A stretch of DNA of 64,000 bases from Streptomyces umbrinus (GTDB lineage Bacteria; Actinomycetota; Actinomycetes; Streptomycetales; Streptomycetaceae): assembly GCF_030817415.1 (NCBI RefSeq), contig NZ_JAUSZI010000002.1:8122001-8186000 (forward strand). The letters run 5' to 3'. The notes under the pieces are model-generated. The model was not told the DNA's origin and did no database searches. It worked only from the letters and a program-made list of their open reading frames with translations. Shown piece by piece: positions 1-11,873 of this stretch. Within the stretch, counting starts at the first letter, position 1, and every line of letters begins with the position of its first letter. Position numbers and translations under genes: made by a program.

Positions 1-27
1 GCTGGGCGCTGTTGAGGCGTCCGGTCA
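1..27 (-). CDS. 5' end of an unidentified gene, cut by the window edge
   Basis: Only nine codons are visible, reading MTGRLNSAQ on the minus strand. The ATG is preceded by AAGGAG about ten bases upstream, a credible Shine-Dalgarno site. It lies 90 bp downstream of the FAD/NAD(P)-binding oxidoreductase gene on the same strand, so the two could be cotranscribed. Too little is present to name a family. Confidence 0.35.
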
Positions 28-107
28 TGTGGGGAGAACTCCTTCGGTCTGGATCCGGTCCCGGAAAGGGGCCGGTGTGGGGGACGGAACCGAGTGAGTG
101 CTCAACG

Positions 108-121
108 TTAGGTCGGCCTAA
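108..121. promoter_or_regulatory. inverted repeat TTAGG-N4-CCTAA
   Basis: A perfect 5-bp inverted repeat, TTAGGTCGGCCTAA, overlaps the stop codon of the oxidoreductase gene and sits about 80 bp upstream of the gene that starts at 27. The half-sites resemble those of streptomycete DmdR1/DtxR iron boxes (TTAGG...CCTAA), but the spacer here is only 4 bp instead of about 9. Iron control is therefore not established. It could equally be an operator for another repressor. Confidence 0.3.
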
Positions 122-2175
122 TCGATGCTTGCAAGTTCAACTTTTGGCCATGCTTGTGCGTGCGCTGTGGGTTCCGGATCCGCCTCGCGGCCTTGTCCCG
201 CTTGGTCCGCGGCCGTCCGCAGAACGGCCCGCGCCACCGCGTCGGCGTCCGACAGCGTGACCGAGTCCACACCGGGCCTGGCCCCGGCGGCGGTCACCCA
301 GTGCACACCCTCCGTAGGCACTCCTATCGCGAACCGCCTTGCGTGCGCGCGTCCCTGACGGTCGATCAGACGGTAGGGGCGCTGTGTTACGTCCAGCCCT
401 CCGGTTTCGTAACCGTCCACGGTGTGCGGGCGGCACTGGCCCGTCTTCAGGAGCCGGGCGAGGAGTTCGTCGGCCGTCCGCCGGAGGTCCGGCTCGGGCA
501 GTCGTGCCTCGACGAGTGTCGTCGCCGTCACGGTCGAGCCGGGCACGTCGGGGGAGTGCGCCACCCAGGCCCCGTCCTCGGCCCGCACCTCCAGTCGCGG
601 GCCGAGCACCTCCAGCACGCCCGCCTCGATCAGCGCGGTCATCTCCTCGATACGGCGCCGGGGCGGACCGATCGACAGGAACGCGTTGAGCGGGGTGTAC
701 CAGCGGTCCAGGTGCTCCCGGCGCGAGGTTCCGCCGAGCCCGCCGTGGTCGACGATCTGCCGCAACTCGTTGCGCAGGTCGCGCAGTACGTCGAGAGCCG
801 CTTTGAGGGGACCGTCGACGTTGCCGAGCGCGGCCTGTGCGGCGTCCTCGCGGAGATGGTCCAGCAGCCACTCCCGGAAGTCGCCGGTACCGGTGAAGAC
901 CCGACCGCCGTACGGCCGTGAAATCCGGTCCCAGGACCAGCGGTCGGCCTCCGCGATCCCGAACTCGCCCAGGACCAGGGCCTCTTGGGCGTCACGGTGG
1001 GGGACCGCGAGGAAGCGCTCACGGAAGCCGCGTATCAGGGTGGCGTCGGGTCCCAACAACCCCTCGTAATAGACGGTTTCGACCTCCTTCGCCACCAACG
1101 GCCATATCTCCGTGAGGAAGTCCGGCGCGTCGCCCGAGTCCGCGCGTTTGCGGAAGCGGGAGATGACGTCGGGGGTGAGGGCGAGGGGCACGTGACGCCC
1201 GTACGGGCCCTTCGCGTTGTCGCCGCGGGCCTGGTACGGGATGCCGCGGCGGGAGCCGGCCCGCAGGTGCGGCTCCCGGCCCGAGGGGAGGTAGCGCAGG
1301 CCGGCCGGGGTGCGCCGGAAGCGGCCTCCGCGGGCCGTCGTCAACAGCGCCATGTGGTCGAAGAAGTTGAGGCCCAGACCGCGCAGGAGGACGGTCTCGC
1401 CGGGGGCGACGGAGGAGAGGTCGAGGTCCGCCGGGTTGGCGGGCGGGACATGACGCAGGCCGTGGCGGTCGGCGTACGCGGCCAGGCGCTGCTGTGCCCG
1501 GTCGGCCACGGCCGGCAGATGGCCCTGGGCCAGGACCACGGCGGACAGGTCCGGGAGGGTCCGGCCGTTGTCGAGTACGAGGACCTGGTGGCCGTCGGCC
1601 GTCTCGTCGAGGCGGGTCGCGCGCGCCCGGTGCGTCAGGACCCGAAGCCCGGGCGGTGCCCCGCGGACCACCTCGCCGAAGACCCACTCCAGGTACTGCC
1701 CGTACTGGGCGCGGGTCGGATAGTCGTCCGGGCCCAGCTCGCCGTCGGCCCAGGTGTGCAGGCTCGGGCCGGGGCGTATCGGGCCCGAGCAGTCCACGCT
1801 GTCGTCGGTGAAGAGGGTGACCTGCGAGGCGACGGTGTTCATCAGCAGCTCGGCCGGCTGGGCGGTGCGCCAGACCCGGCCGGGGCCCGGCGGCGACGGG
1901 TCGACGACATGGACCGTCAGACGCGTGCCGGGCGCGAGAAGCTCGGGCGCGGAGGCGCAGAGGCGTTCCAGGACGCTGGTGCCGCGGGGTCCGGCGCCGA
2001 CGAGCGCGATGGACACAGTGGACACGGCAGACACGTCGGACGCGGCCTGTCCTCTCCCGGAGTTCGCGGTCTCCGTCGGGTCCGTGGTCCGTGCCGGGTC
2101 CGTCGGCTCCGCGGTCGCTGCAGACAAAGGTGTGACTCCCGGACAGGTGGGGCGCTGGGGTGCTGGGCAGAGCAC
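118..2175 (-). CDS. FAD/NAD(P)-binding oxidoreductase, large
   Basis: A 685-residue reading frame. A dinucleotide-binding motif (ALVGAGPRG) lies near residue 58, and the body resembles the YdhS-like FAD-NAD(P)-binding family of soluble flavoproteins of unknown substrate. About 50 residues rich in T, P and A precede the Rossmann motif and look non-conserved. The GTG at 2175 has no convincing ribosome site and follows a small hairpin (2177-2196). A GTG at 2034, giving a start VSAVSTVSIAL, is the likelier true start. The only same-strand neighbour is the fragment beginning at 27. The substrate cannot be inferred. Confidence 0.75.
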   Translation of the reverse strand: MLCPAPQRPTCPGVTPLSAATAEPTDPARTTDPTETANSGRGQAASDVSAVSTVSIALVGAGPRGTSVLERLCASAPELLAPGTRLTVHVVDPSPPGPGRVWRTAQPAELLMNTVASQVTLFTDDSVDCSGPIRPGPSLHTWADGELGPDDYPTRAQYGQYLEWVFGEVVRGAPPGLRVLTHRARATRLDETADGHQVLVLDNGRTLPDLSAVVLAQGHLPAVADRAQQRLAAYADRHGLRHVPPANPADLDLSSVAPGETVLLRGLGLNFFDHMALLTTARGGRFRRTPAGLRYLPSGREPHLRAGSRRGIPYQARGDNAKGPYGRHVPLALTPDVISRFRKRADSGDAPDFLTEIWPLVAKEVETVYYEGLLGPDATLIRGFRERFLAVPHRDAQEALVLGEFGIAEADRWSWDRISRPYGGRVFTGTGDFREWLLDHLREDAAQAALGNVDGPLKAALDVLRDLRNELRQIVDHGGLGGTSRREHLDRWYTPLNAFLSIGPPRRRIEEMTALIEAGVLEVLGPRLEVRAEDGAWVAHSPDVPGSTVTATTLVEARLPEPDLRRTADELLARLLKTGQCRPHTVDGYETGGLDVTQRPYRLIDRQGRAHARRFAIGVPTEGVHWVTAAGARPGVDSVTLSDADAVARAVLRTAADQAGQGREADPEPTAHAQAWPKVELASID

Positions 2176-2176
2176 A

Positions 2177-2196
2177 CCGTCCGCGGAAGCGGACGG
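2177..2196. other. short perfect hairpin, CCGTCCGC-GGAA-GCGGACGG
   Basis: An 8-bp perfect stem with a GGAA loop lies immediately upstream of the most distal possible start of the oxidoreductase. If that start were used the hairpin would occupy its ribosome site, which argues for a downstream start. If transcription begins further upstream the hairpin would lie in the leader. Confidence 0.35.
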
Positions 2197-2476
2197 TCCG
2201 CATCATCATGCCGTCGCGAGCCACGGGAGCCGAGCCCTGGAACGGATCAACCGGGCCGGTTGTGGGATGCGTCACGAGCACCATGGGCGCCAAGCGTGTG
2301 CATCACGGGCAACGCGGCAGCACTTGGGCAACGTACGCAACGTGGGCAATAGACGTATGCAATCGGGGAATCGCGGGGCGTGGCCGGTCGCCGTGAGCGC
2401 CCCGCCTTCGCCCCCGTCGCGGATCGTGTGAAGAGCGCTAGCGCGTGGGGGAGTTGTGACTCTCCGTGTCCTTGTG

Positions 2477-4120
2477 TCAGCTGAGTTCGGATTCGACGAT
2501 CGTCCTCAGCCCGGCCGCGCCGCCCCGTTCCTGCCCCGCCTGGTCGAGCCGCAGACGCGCCGAACGGCCGCGCAGGGTCAGTGTCATGAGCTGGTTGCCG
2601 AACCAAGGGCCGCCGGTTTTCCGCCAGTCGACGGGCGGACGCTCAAGTCTGCCGTGCCGGGCGAAACGTCGGCCGATGGCGCGACCGACCCCGCTCCAGC
2701 CGAAACGGAAGCCGAGCCTTATCGAGAGCGGGATGGAGTTGTGCACGGGGGAGCAGGTCAGCTGGAGCACCCGGGCGTCGGGTCCCGGCAGGCCCTCCCG
2801 CCAGACCGGCTCGGCGATGTACGCGTGGTGCACGTCCCCGGAGAGCACGCACACCGTCGCCGGCGCCTGCGGTCCCGAGCCGGCCTCGGCGATCAGCTCC
2901 GCGAGCGAGTCGAACGACGACGGGAACGCGGCCCAGTGCTCCAGGTCCGCCGCCCGCCGCAGGTTCTCCCCGAACCGGGCCCAGCGTTCGCCCCGTTCGC
3001 CCCGGCACAGCGCGGCGTTCCAGCCCTCCGCGTCGTGCACGAGGTTGGGGAGCAGCCAGGGCAGGGAGGTGCCGATGAGGAGGTGGTCGTACGAACCCGG
3101 CTCCTCCAGCACCTGCTCGCGCAGCCACGCCTCCTGGGCCGGGTCGAGCATCGAGCGGTTCTTCTCTTCGAGGACGCGGGCCGCGCGGGAGTCGACCATC
3201 AGGAGCCGGGTGCGGCCGAAGTCGCGGCGGTAGCTCCAGCGGACCGAGGCCGGGTCGTTGTCGGCGCGGGCGGCGAAGGCGCGCAGGGCGTCCGTGCCGT
3301 CGGGAGTGGCGCGGACCGCTTCGTACAGCGGGTCCTCGGCGAGGCGCTCGGGCGGGAGGTTGCCGAGGTGCTGGTGGACCCAGTACGACATCAGGCCGCT
3401 CAGGATCCGCTCGCGCCACCAGGGCGTGGCCCGCATGTCGGCGACCCATGCCTCGCTGGTGTTCCAGTCGTCGATGACGTCGTGGTCGTCGAAGATCATG
3501 CAGCTGGGCACGGTGGAGAGCAGCCAGCGGATCTCGGGGTCCAGCCACGATTCGTAGTAGAGGTGCGTGTACTCCTCGTAGTCCGCGACCTCGGCGCCCG
3601 GCGGTTCGTTCAGCCCGCGGCGGGCCTCCAGCCAGCGGCGGGTGGCGGCCGAGACCTCGTCCGCGTACACCTGGTCGCCCAACAGCAGCAGGACGTCCGG
3701 GCGTTCGCCGTCCGGGTTCGCGGCGATGCGGGCGGCGAGGGTGTCCAGGGCGTCCGGGCCCCCGGGGTCCTTCTCGTCGGCGGCCGGTGTGGCCCAGCGG
3801 CAGGAGCCGAAGGCGACCCGTACGGTCTCGTGGTCGTCCACCGGGGTGTGGATGGCCGAGGGCGGGAAGCGGGAGTCGGGGAGCGGCCAGACCTGTACCC
3901 CGTCGAGCAGCACCTCGTACGGGGACCTCGTGCCCGGGGTCAGTCCGGTGACCGGGATCAGGGCGTAGTGGTGGCCCGCGATCTGGAAGGTGCGGGACTC
4001 ACCGCCCGCGCCGTCCGGGCAGCGCACCTCGGCGGTGCACGGGCGGCTCGCCTCGACCCAGATGGTCGCGGACGAGCCGTCGACGTACCTCAGCAGTGGA
4101 CCCAGGCGCAGTCCCGCCAC
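2477..4120 (-). CDS. PhoD-like alkaline phosphatase / phosphodiesterase
   Basis: A 547-residue protein with the PhoD-type metallophosphatase signature in order: VAFGSCRWA (about 121), LLLGDQVYADE (about 165), IFDDHDVIDDW (about 215) and LSGDVHHAYIAEP (about 435), giving the expected Asp/His metal ligands. An N-terminal fibronectin-like PhoD_N region precedes the catalytic domain. There is no signal peptide or Tat motif, so unlike classical secreted PhoD this one is probably cytoplasmic. The GTG start has GGAGGAG eight bases upstream. It would hydrolyse phosphate mono- or diesters. The substrate is unknown and no PHO box was recognised. Confidence 0.85.
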   Translation of the reverse strand: MAGLRLGPLLRYVDGSSATIWVEASRPCTAEVRCPDGAGGESRTFQIAGHHYALIPVTGLTPGTRSPYEVLLDGVQVWPLPDSRFPPSAIHTPVDDHETVRVAFGSCRWATPAADEKDPGGPDALDTLAARIAANPDGERPDVLLLLGDQVYADEVSAATRRWLEARRGLNEPPGAEVADYEEYTHLYYESWLDPEIRWLLSTVPSCMIFDDHDVIDDWNTSEAWVADMRATPWWRERILSGLMSYWVHQHLGNLPPERLAEDPLYEAVRATPDGTDALRAFAARADNDPASVRWSYRRDFGRTRLLMVDSRAARVLEEKNRSMLDPAQEAWLREQVLEEPGSYDHLLIGTSLPWLLPNLVHDAEGWNAALCRGERGERWARFGENLRRAADLEHWAAFPSSFDSLAELIAEAGSGPQAPATVCVLSGDVHHAYIAEPVWREGLPGPDARVLQLTCSPVHNSIPLSIRLGFRFGWSGVGRAIGRRFARHGRLERPPVDWRKTGGPWFGNQLMTLTLRGRSARLRLDQAGQERGGAAGLRTIVESELS

Positions 4121-4287
4121 GCGATCACTCTCCTCCGTCGCCCCGTACGGTACGGAACGACGGAGGTGAGCGGGGAGGTTCCGTGCATGGTGCAGTTGAT
4201 CAGGTGCCCATTGGCCGGCTGCCTGCTGCGTTCTTGCTGCTGGTCGGCTGCCGGTCGGTTGGCGATCGGCTGTGGATCAGTTGGTGA

Positions 4288-4932
4288 TCAGCAGCCGCTC
4301 AGGACCGAGCTGAGCTTGCTCTTCTCCGCCGAGTCGACGGAGAGGTCGTAGTAGTACTTCACCTGGACCCAGGCGCGTACGTAGGTGCAGGCGTAGGCGG
4401 TGCGCGACGGCATCCACTCTGCCGGGTCCTGGTCGCTCTTCGACTGGTTCACGTTGTCCGTGACGGCGATGAGCTGCGGGCGGGTGAGGTCGTTGGCGAA
4501 GGCCTGGCGCGTGGACGCGGACCAGCTGTCGGCGCCGGAGTCCCAGGCCTCGGCCAGCGGGACGAGGTGGTCGATGTCGAGGTCGGAGGCGGCGGTCCAG
4601 GTCGCGCCGTCGTAGACGGAGTACCAACTGCCACTGGTGGCCGCGCAGGCGGAGCTGGTGACGACGTTCGTGCCGTCGCGCTTCAGGACCGTCTCACGGG
4701 TGTTGCACGTGCCGCTGATGGTGATCCAGTGGTTGAAGAGATCGCGGTCGTAGCCGGTGCGGTCCTCGGTCGCCACGGTGAGCGAGGCGAGGTAGGTGCG
4801 GGCGGTGGCCGCGCTGACCGGGGTGGGCAGTGCGGCGGAGGCGGTCGGGCCGTTGAAAAGCCCGACCATGGCTATCAATCCGGCGAAGGCGGCCACTAGA
4901 CTCAGCCGTCGACGCGCGTAGATCTTCGGCAT
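4288..4932 (-). CDS. secreted HNH-family endonuclease (DUF1524/GmrSD C-terminal type)
   Basis: A 214-residue exported protein. Residues 1-33 form a signal peptide with basic RRR residues, a hydrophobic core and an ASA-type cleavage site. The mature part carries the DIDHLVPLAEAWDSGA motif followed by NDLTRPQLIAVTDNVNQSKSD and DPAEW, the His/Asn/Lys pattern of this nuclease fold. Two cysteine pairs probably form disulfides outside the cell. The ATG at 4932 is chosen for the AAGGGAG site eight bases upstream. A longer frame continues to 5475 but has no protein-like features. The likely role is extracellular DNA degradation. Confidence 0.85.
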   Translation of the reverse strand: MPKIYARRRLSLVAAFAGLIAMVGLFNGPTASAALPTPVSAATARTYLASLTVATEDRTGYDRDLFNHWITISGTCNTRETVLKRDGTNVVTSSACAATSGSWYSVYDGATWTAASDLDIDHLVPLAEAWDSGADSWSASTRQAFANDLTRPQLIAVTDNVNQSKSDQDPAEWMPSRTAYACTYVRAWVQVKYYYDLSVDSAEKSKLSSVLSGC

Positions 4933-5030
4933 GCGAACTCCCTTGGGGTGGGGGGAAGTTGACCTGCGAGCGACTGAATGCTCGCGGTGGCCGGTTTCCG
5001 GGAGATGTGCGTCAGGTGAGAAGTTAATGA

Positions 5031-5046
5031 CGTGGGCATGACACAA
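5031..5046 (-). promoter_or_regulatory. 16-mer shared with another secreted-protein promoter
   Basis: CGTGGGCATGACACAA, read TTGTGTCATGCCCACG on the minus strand, lies about 100 bp upstream of the secreted nuclease start. The identical 16-mer occurs at 32308-32323, upstream of the secreted transglycosylase, in the same orientation. The remaining stretch 4933-5275 holds a C10/G5 run near 5211-5225 and no gene that I can support. Confidence 0.5.
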
Positions 5047-5275
5047 CAAGGGGCGGGGCGGGACTTTCGGGTTTCTGCCGGCCCTCTTGTCGTGGGTTCG
5101 TGTGGAATGAGGCCCCTGGGGTGGTAGCGGGATCGGGTCTTTGTTTTGTACCGTGGGGGAACAAAGTGGCTCCCGCCCGCACTCCCTGACCGGCGGGCGG
5201 GGCCGCCTTGTCCCCCCCCCGGGGGCCACGGAATGGCCCCGCTCGGGACCCTCCTCCACGCTTTGGAGCATGCCG

Positions 5276-5938
5276 ATGACGGCGTCAACAGTGCTGACCG
5301 CCCGTGCCCTGCTGCTGGACATGGACGGCACCCTCGTCAACTCGGACGCCGTCGTCGAGCGTGTGTGGCGCCGCTGGGCCGACCGGCACGGGCTCGACGG
5401 GGACGAGGTCATGAAGGTCGTCCACGGGCGGCAGGGGTACGCGTCGATGGCCGTGCTGCTGCCCAGCCGGCCCATGGAGCAGAACTACGCCGACAACGCG
5501 CGGATGCTTGCCGAGGAGACGGCGGACATGGACGGGGTTGTCGCGATTCCGGGGGCCGCGGAGTTTCTCGCCTCGTTGCGGGGGGTGGTCGCCCATGCGC
5601 TCGTCACGTCCGCGGATGTGGCGCTGTCCACCGCGCGGATGGGGGCGGCGGGGCTTTCTCTGCCGGAGGTTCGGGTCACGGCCGAGTCCGTGGGGGCCAG
5701 CAAGCCGGATCCTGAGGGGTTTTTGAAGGGAGCGGCGGAGTTGGGGGTCGCGCCCGAGGAGTGTGTGGTGTTCGAGGACTCGGGGGCGGGGATCTCGGCG
5801 GGGCGCTCCGCGGGGATGCGGGTGGTTGGGGTTGGGCCGCGGGCCGGGTTTCATCGGGCGGATGTTGTGGTGCGGGATCTTCGACAGGTGGCTGTCGAGG
5901 GGTTGGGGGGTGGGGTGGTTCGGCTGCGGGTGGGGTGA
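5276..5938 (+). CDS. HAD-superfamily sugar-phosphate-type phosphatase
   Basis: A 220-residue HAD subfamily IA hydrolase. Motif I is LLLDMDGTLVNSD (nucleophile near residue 14), motif II VTSADVA, motif III lysine GASKPDPEGF, and motif IV FEDSGAGISAG. The cap between motifs I and II is all-helical, as in YfbT- and GPP-like sugar phosphatases. The start is set at ATG 5276 because GGAG at 5265-5268 is seven bases upstream. The ATG at 5270 is only one base from it. The gene is monocistronic, followed by a 420-bp repeat-rich gap. The substrate is not predictable. Confidence 0.85.
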   Translation: MTASTVLTARALLLDMDGTLVNSDAVVERVWRRWADRHGLDGDEVMKVVHGRQGYASMAVLLPSRPMEQNYADNARMLAEETADMDGVVAIPGAAEFLASLRGVVAHALVTSADVALSTARMGAAGLSLPEVRVTAESVGASKPDPEGFLKGAAELGVAPEECVVFEDSGAGISAGRSAGMRVVGVGPRAGFHRADVVVRDLRQVAVEGLGGGVVRLRVG

Positions 5939-6003
5939 CCGGGGGTCGTCTTCTTGGGGGCTGGGGGCTGGGGTTTGGTGTTGGGTGCGGGCCGGTGAGG
6001 GTT

Positions 6004-6027
6004 GGTCGCGCAGTTCCCCGCGCCCCT
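6004..6027 (-). repeat. dispersed palindromic repeat, copy 1
   Basis: On the minus strand it reads AGGGGCGCGGGGAACTGCGC followed by GACC. The same core occurs at 6071, 12554, 51563 and 58796. The sequence after the core here resembles ACCGGCCCGCA, the tail class also seen in copies 2 and 5. Streptomycete chromosomes carry many such elements. Their function is unknown. Confidence 0.75.
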
Positions 6028-6070
6028 TGAGGGGGCTGAGGGGTGATGTTTGTGCGGGCCGGTGGGGGCT

Positions 6071-6094
6071 TGTCGCGCAGTTCCCCGCGCCCCT
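6071..6094 (-). repeat. dispersed palindromic repeat, copy 2
   Basis: Second copy of the GCGCGGGGAACTGCGC core, 67 bp from copy 1 and in the same orientation. The first base pair of the flank differs (GACA instead of GACC). Together with copy 1 it forms a direct tandem downstream of the HAD phosphatase, where it could act in transcript ending or mRNA stability. Confidence 0.75.
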
Positions 6095-6190
6095 AAAAGC
6101 CCTGGGTTCGGCTGTTTGAAGGGGCTGGGCCGGACGCTGTTGAAAGCCCGGGGTCCGGCCGTTTGAAGGACGGCCTCGGGTGCCTTCGCT

Positions 6191-6246
6191 GCCCGGAGCC
6201 CGGAGCCCGGAGCCCGGAGCCCGGAGCCCGGAGCCCGGAGCCCGGA
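6191..6246. repeat. 8 x GCCCGGA heptanucleotide tandem array
   Basis: Eight perfect copies of GCCCGGA run without interruption between convergent genes. A 7-bp unit shifts frame at each copy, so it is not coding. Copy number is likely variable between strains. The rest of the 5939-6361 gap holds the two dispersed repeats, two copies of a GGCYGTTTGAAGG-like word, and nothing gene-like. Confidence 0.85.
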
Positions 6247-6361
6247 GCGTACCGACCGGCATCTTCGAGGCCCAAGGTCCAGCCCCTTCAGGGTTCAGGG
6301 GCCGCTGCCTTCAAGGTCCAAGGCCGGCCCCCTCAAAGCTCAGGGCCCGCCCAGCCCCGAC

Positions 6362-9723
<3,362 letters not shown>

Positions 9724-9751
9724 CCCCGGCGCGGCCCGGCACGCGAGCGGC

Positions 9752-10288
9752 TCAGGCGGTGAGCTGCTTGGCGAACCAGTGCTCGGCGTACACGTCGTCG
9801 TTGTACGCCTCGGTCTCCGCGTAGCCGTGCCGGGCGTACAGCGCCCGCGCCTCCACCAGGTCGCCCCGGGTGTCGAGGATCAGCCGCCCGGCCCCGAGCG
9901 CCCGGGCTGCCGTTTCGGCCGCCCCGAGGAGAACGGCACCGCCACCCCTGCCCCGCAGATCCTCGCGTACGAAGACACGTTTGAGCTCGCCCGTCGTCGC
10001 GTCCCGGAGCCGTACGCCCGCCATGCCCGCCGCCTCGCCCTCGTGCCGCGCGACCAGCAACACCCCACCGGGCGGGGTGAGTTCGGCTCCGCTGTCGGCG
10101 GCGATCTCGCGTTCCAGCTCGGCGGGGTCGGTGTCGTGCCCGTGGTGCAGCCGGTACCAGCGGTCGCTGACCTCCGTGTAGTACGTCCGCCAGAGGGCGA
10201 CCGCGGCCGGCGAGTCGAAGGGCTCGGGGGCGACGGTCCAGGGCCCCGGGACACCGGTCGTACGTGTCTTCATGGCGTGCATTGTCAC
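9752..10288 (-). CDS. GNAT-family N-acetyltransferase
   Basis: A 178-residue single-domain GNAT protein. The acetyl-CoA binding segment VREDLRGRGGGAVLLGAAE (about 105-123) carries the R/Q-x-x-G-x-G/A loop. The strand before it (ELKRVFV) and the closing LYARHGYAET are typical. The start is uncertain among GTG 10288 and two ATGs within 18 bases, and none has a strong ribosome site. The gene ends 29 bp from the exporter's stop and converges with it. The acceptor substrate is unknown. Confidence 0.8.
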   Translation of the reverse strand: MTMHAMKTRTTGVPGPWTVAPEPFDSPAAVALWRTYYTEVSDRWYRLHHGHDTDPAELEREIAADSGAELTPPGGVLLVARHEGEAAGMAGVRLRDATTGELKRVFVREDLRGRGGGAVLLGAAETAARALGAGRLILDTRGDLVEARALYARHGYAETEAYNDDVYAEHWFAKQLTA

Positions 10289-10327
10289 GAGGACCCGTAC
10301 GCCGTCCGCAAGCGAATTACCGCCGGC

Positions 10328-10957
10328 TCACCCGGCGGCCTGCTTCAGGGCCCGCAGGTGGATGTGGGTGACCTCGGGGGAGTCGATGACCGAGACCTTC
10401 TCCCACTCGATCTGGTCCGTGCCCAGGTTGTCGAAGAGCCGGGTGCCGGCGCAGGCGAGGACCGGGACGACGTGGAGGAGGAGTTCGTCGAGGAGGCCGG
10501 CGCGGACGAACTGCTGGATCAGGTTCGCGCCGCCCGCCAGGGAGACCCCCTTCTCGCCCGCCGCCTCACGGGCCAGGGCGAGCGCGTGCTCGGGGCCCTC
10601 GGTGACGAAGTGGAAGCTCGTGCCGCCCTCCTTCACCACGGTCTCGCGGGGGTGGTGGGTGACGACGTACACCGGCATGTGGAACGGCGGCTCGTCGCCC
10701 CAGGGCACCTCGCCGCTGATGAACATGCCGTGGCCCATGACCACCGCGCCCGACCGGGCGACCCACTCGGCGACGACGTCGTTGTCCTGGCCCTCCGTCC
10801 CGCCCTTCTGCCCGAGCATCTCGCGGAACGCGCGCAGTCCGTACACCCAGTTGTGAATGCGTTCGCCGCCGATGCCGAGCGGGTGCTCGGCCCCCGCGTC
10901 GGGGCCGGTGATGTATCCGTCGAGCGACATGCCGATCCGTGCGACGACCTTGCTCAT
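10328..10957 (-). CDS. RibD C-terminal-like / dihydrofolate-reductase-fold protein
   Basis: A 209-residue protein starting MSKVVARIGMSLDGYITGPD, the hallmark N-terminus of the streptomycete RibD-like reductase family. It has the NAD(P)H-binding GGANLIQQF segment near residue 150 and a closing strand LRALKQ. The ATG is preceded by GAGGAG seven bases upstream. Such stand-alone proteins share the dihydrofolate-reductase fold with RibD, but most are uncharacterised and probably not riboflavin enzymes. It lies 39 bp downstream of the GNAT start on the same strand, so the two may form a short operon. Confidence 0.8.
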   Translation of the reverse strand: MSKVVARIGMSLDGYITGPDAGAEHPLGIGGERIHNWVYGLRAFREMLGQKGGTEGQDNDVVAEWVARSGAVVMGHGMFISGEVPWGDEPPFHMPVYVVTHHPRETVVKEGGTSFHFVTEGPEHALALAREAAGEKGVSLAGGANLIQQFVRAGLLDELLLHVVPVLACAGTRLFDNLGTDQIEWEKVSVIDSPEVTHIHLRALKQAAG

Positions 10958-11142
10958 GGTGTTCTCCTCGGTATCAGGAGGCGCCTGCCGCCCCTCACTC
11001 GTGCTCTCACCCATGCGTCGAACGAGGGACGCCGTAATCGACACGCCGCCGCACGGATGTCGCGAGCGCAGTTTGGGGAGCGCCGTCCGGGCAACCCGGC
11101 TGGGGAAGCGGCCCACTGGGCCCAGAACCCGGAAGGCATTCC

Positions 11143-11868
11143 ATGTCCACAGGCGTGATCATCCTTCTGATCGTGGTCGCGGTGGCTCTCGTGGCCGCCG
11201 TGGTCGCCCGGTCCGTGGCGGCCCGCGGGGCGGGCGGCGGGCGAGGTCTGAAGCGGCGCTTCGGGCCCGAGTACGACCGGGCCGTCGCCCGGCACGACGG
11301 CGACACCAAGGCCGCCGAGCACGAACTCGAAGAGCGGGTGAAGCGGCACGGATCGCTGCGCGAGCAGCCGCTGGAGCCCTCGGCGCGGGAGCGGTATCTG
11401 GTCCGCTGGACCGCCGTGCAGGAGCAGTTCGTCGACTCGCCGCGTGACGCCGTCGTCGAGGCGGACCGGCTCATCGCCGAGGTGGCCGGTGCCCGCGGGT
11501 TCCCGGACGGCAGCCGTCACGACGAGCAGCTAGACGCGCTCTCCGTGCACCACGCGCACCACGTCCACGGCTACCGGCGCGTCCACCGGGCCGCGCACGC
11601 ACCCACGGCCGGCTCCGGCACGGGCCGGGCGGCGGCCGGCACGGAGGAACTGCGCGAGGCGTTGGTGGAGGCCCGCGCACTCTTCCAGGACCTGACGGCC
11701 CCGGCCCGCGGGGAGGAGAAGGCGCTGTCCCGGGAGAAGACCGACCCCCGGGAGAAGACCGGGAAGGCCGAGGAAGCCCCCGCGACCACCCGAACCGACA
11801 CCGACAGCACCCGCGGCCGCGCACACGCGCCGTGGGCCCTCAACAGGCGCCATGTGAAGGGGAGTTGA
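11143..11868 (+). CDS. single-pass membrane protein, member of a tandem pair
   Basis: A 241-residue protein. Residues 3-27 are a transmembrane helix (VIILLIVVAVALVAAVVA), followed by a cytoplasmic basic linker (RRFGPEYDRAV) and a helical region with QEQFVDSPRDAVVEADRLIAEV near 90-112. This last segment is clearly related to QHAVAGFIDGPRGSVEEADKVLQEV in the next gene. The ending is charged and low in complexity. GGAAGG lies six bases before the ATG. The next gene begins 6 bp after the stop, so they are an operon. No known function. Confidence 0.7.
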   Translation: MSTGVIILLIVVAVALVAAVVARSVAARGAGGGRGLKRRFGPEYDRAVARHDGDTKAAEHELEERVKRHGSLREQPLEPSARERYLVRWTAVQEQFVDSPRDAVVEADRLIAEVAGARGFPDGSRHDEQLDALSVHHAHHVHGYRRVHRAAHAPTAGSGTGRAAAGTEELREALVEARALFQDLTAPARGEEKALSREKTDPREKTGKAEEAPATTRTDTDSTRGRAHAPWALNRRHVKGS

Positions 11869-11873
11869 GAGTC

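Noticed and set aside
985..2352. Long plus-strand frame across the FAD/NAD(P)-binding oxidoreductase gene
   Set aside because: The translation is low-complexity Arg/Gly/Ala with no family motif. The minus frame has the Rossmann motif.
5211..5225. C10/G5 run as a regulatory or slippage element
   Set aside because: It lies upstream of the chosen start and outside any coding frame. No further evidence was found, and it could be a sequencing-sensitive tract.
4933..5475. N-terminal extension of the secreted nuclease up to 5475
   Set aside because: The signal peptide and ribosome site at 4932 define the start. The extension is non-conserved, and part overlaps the start of the HAD gene.
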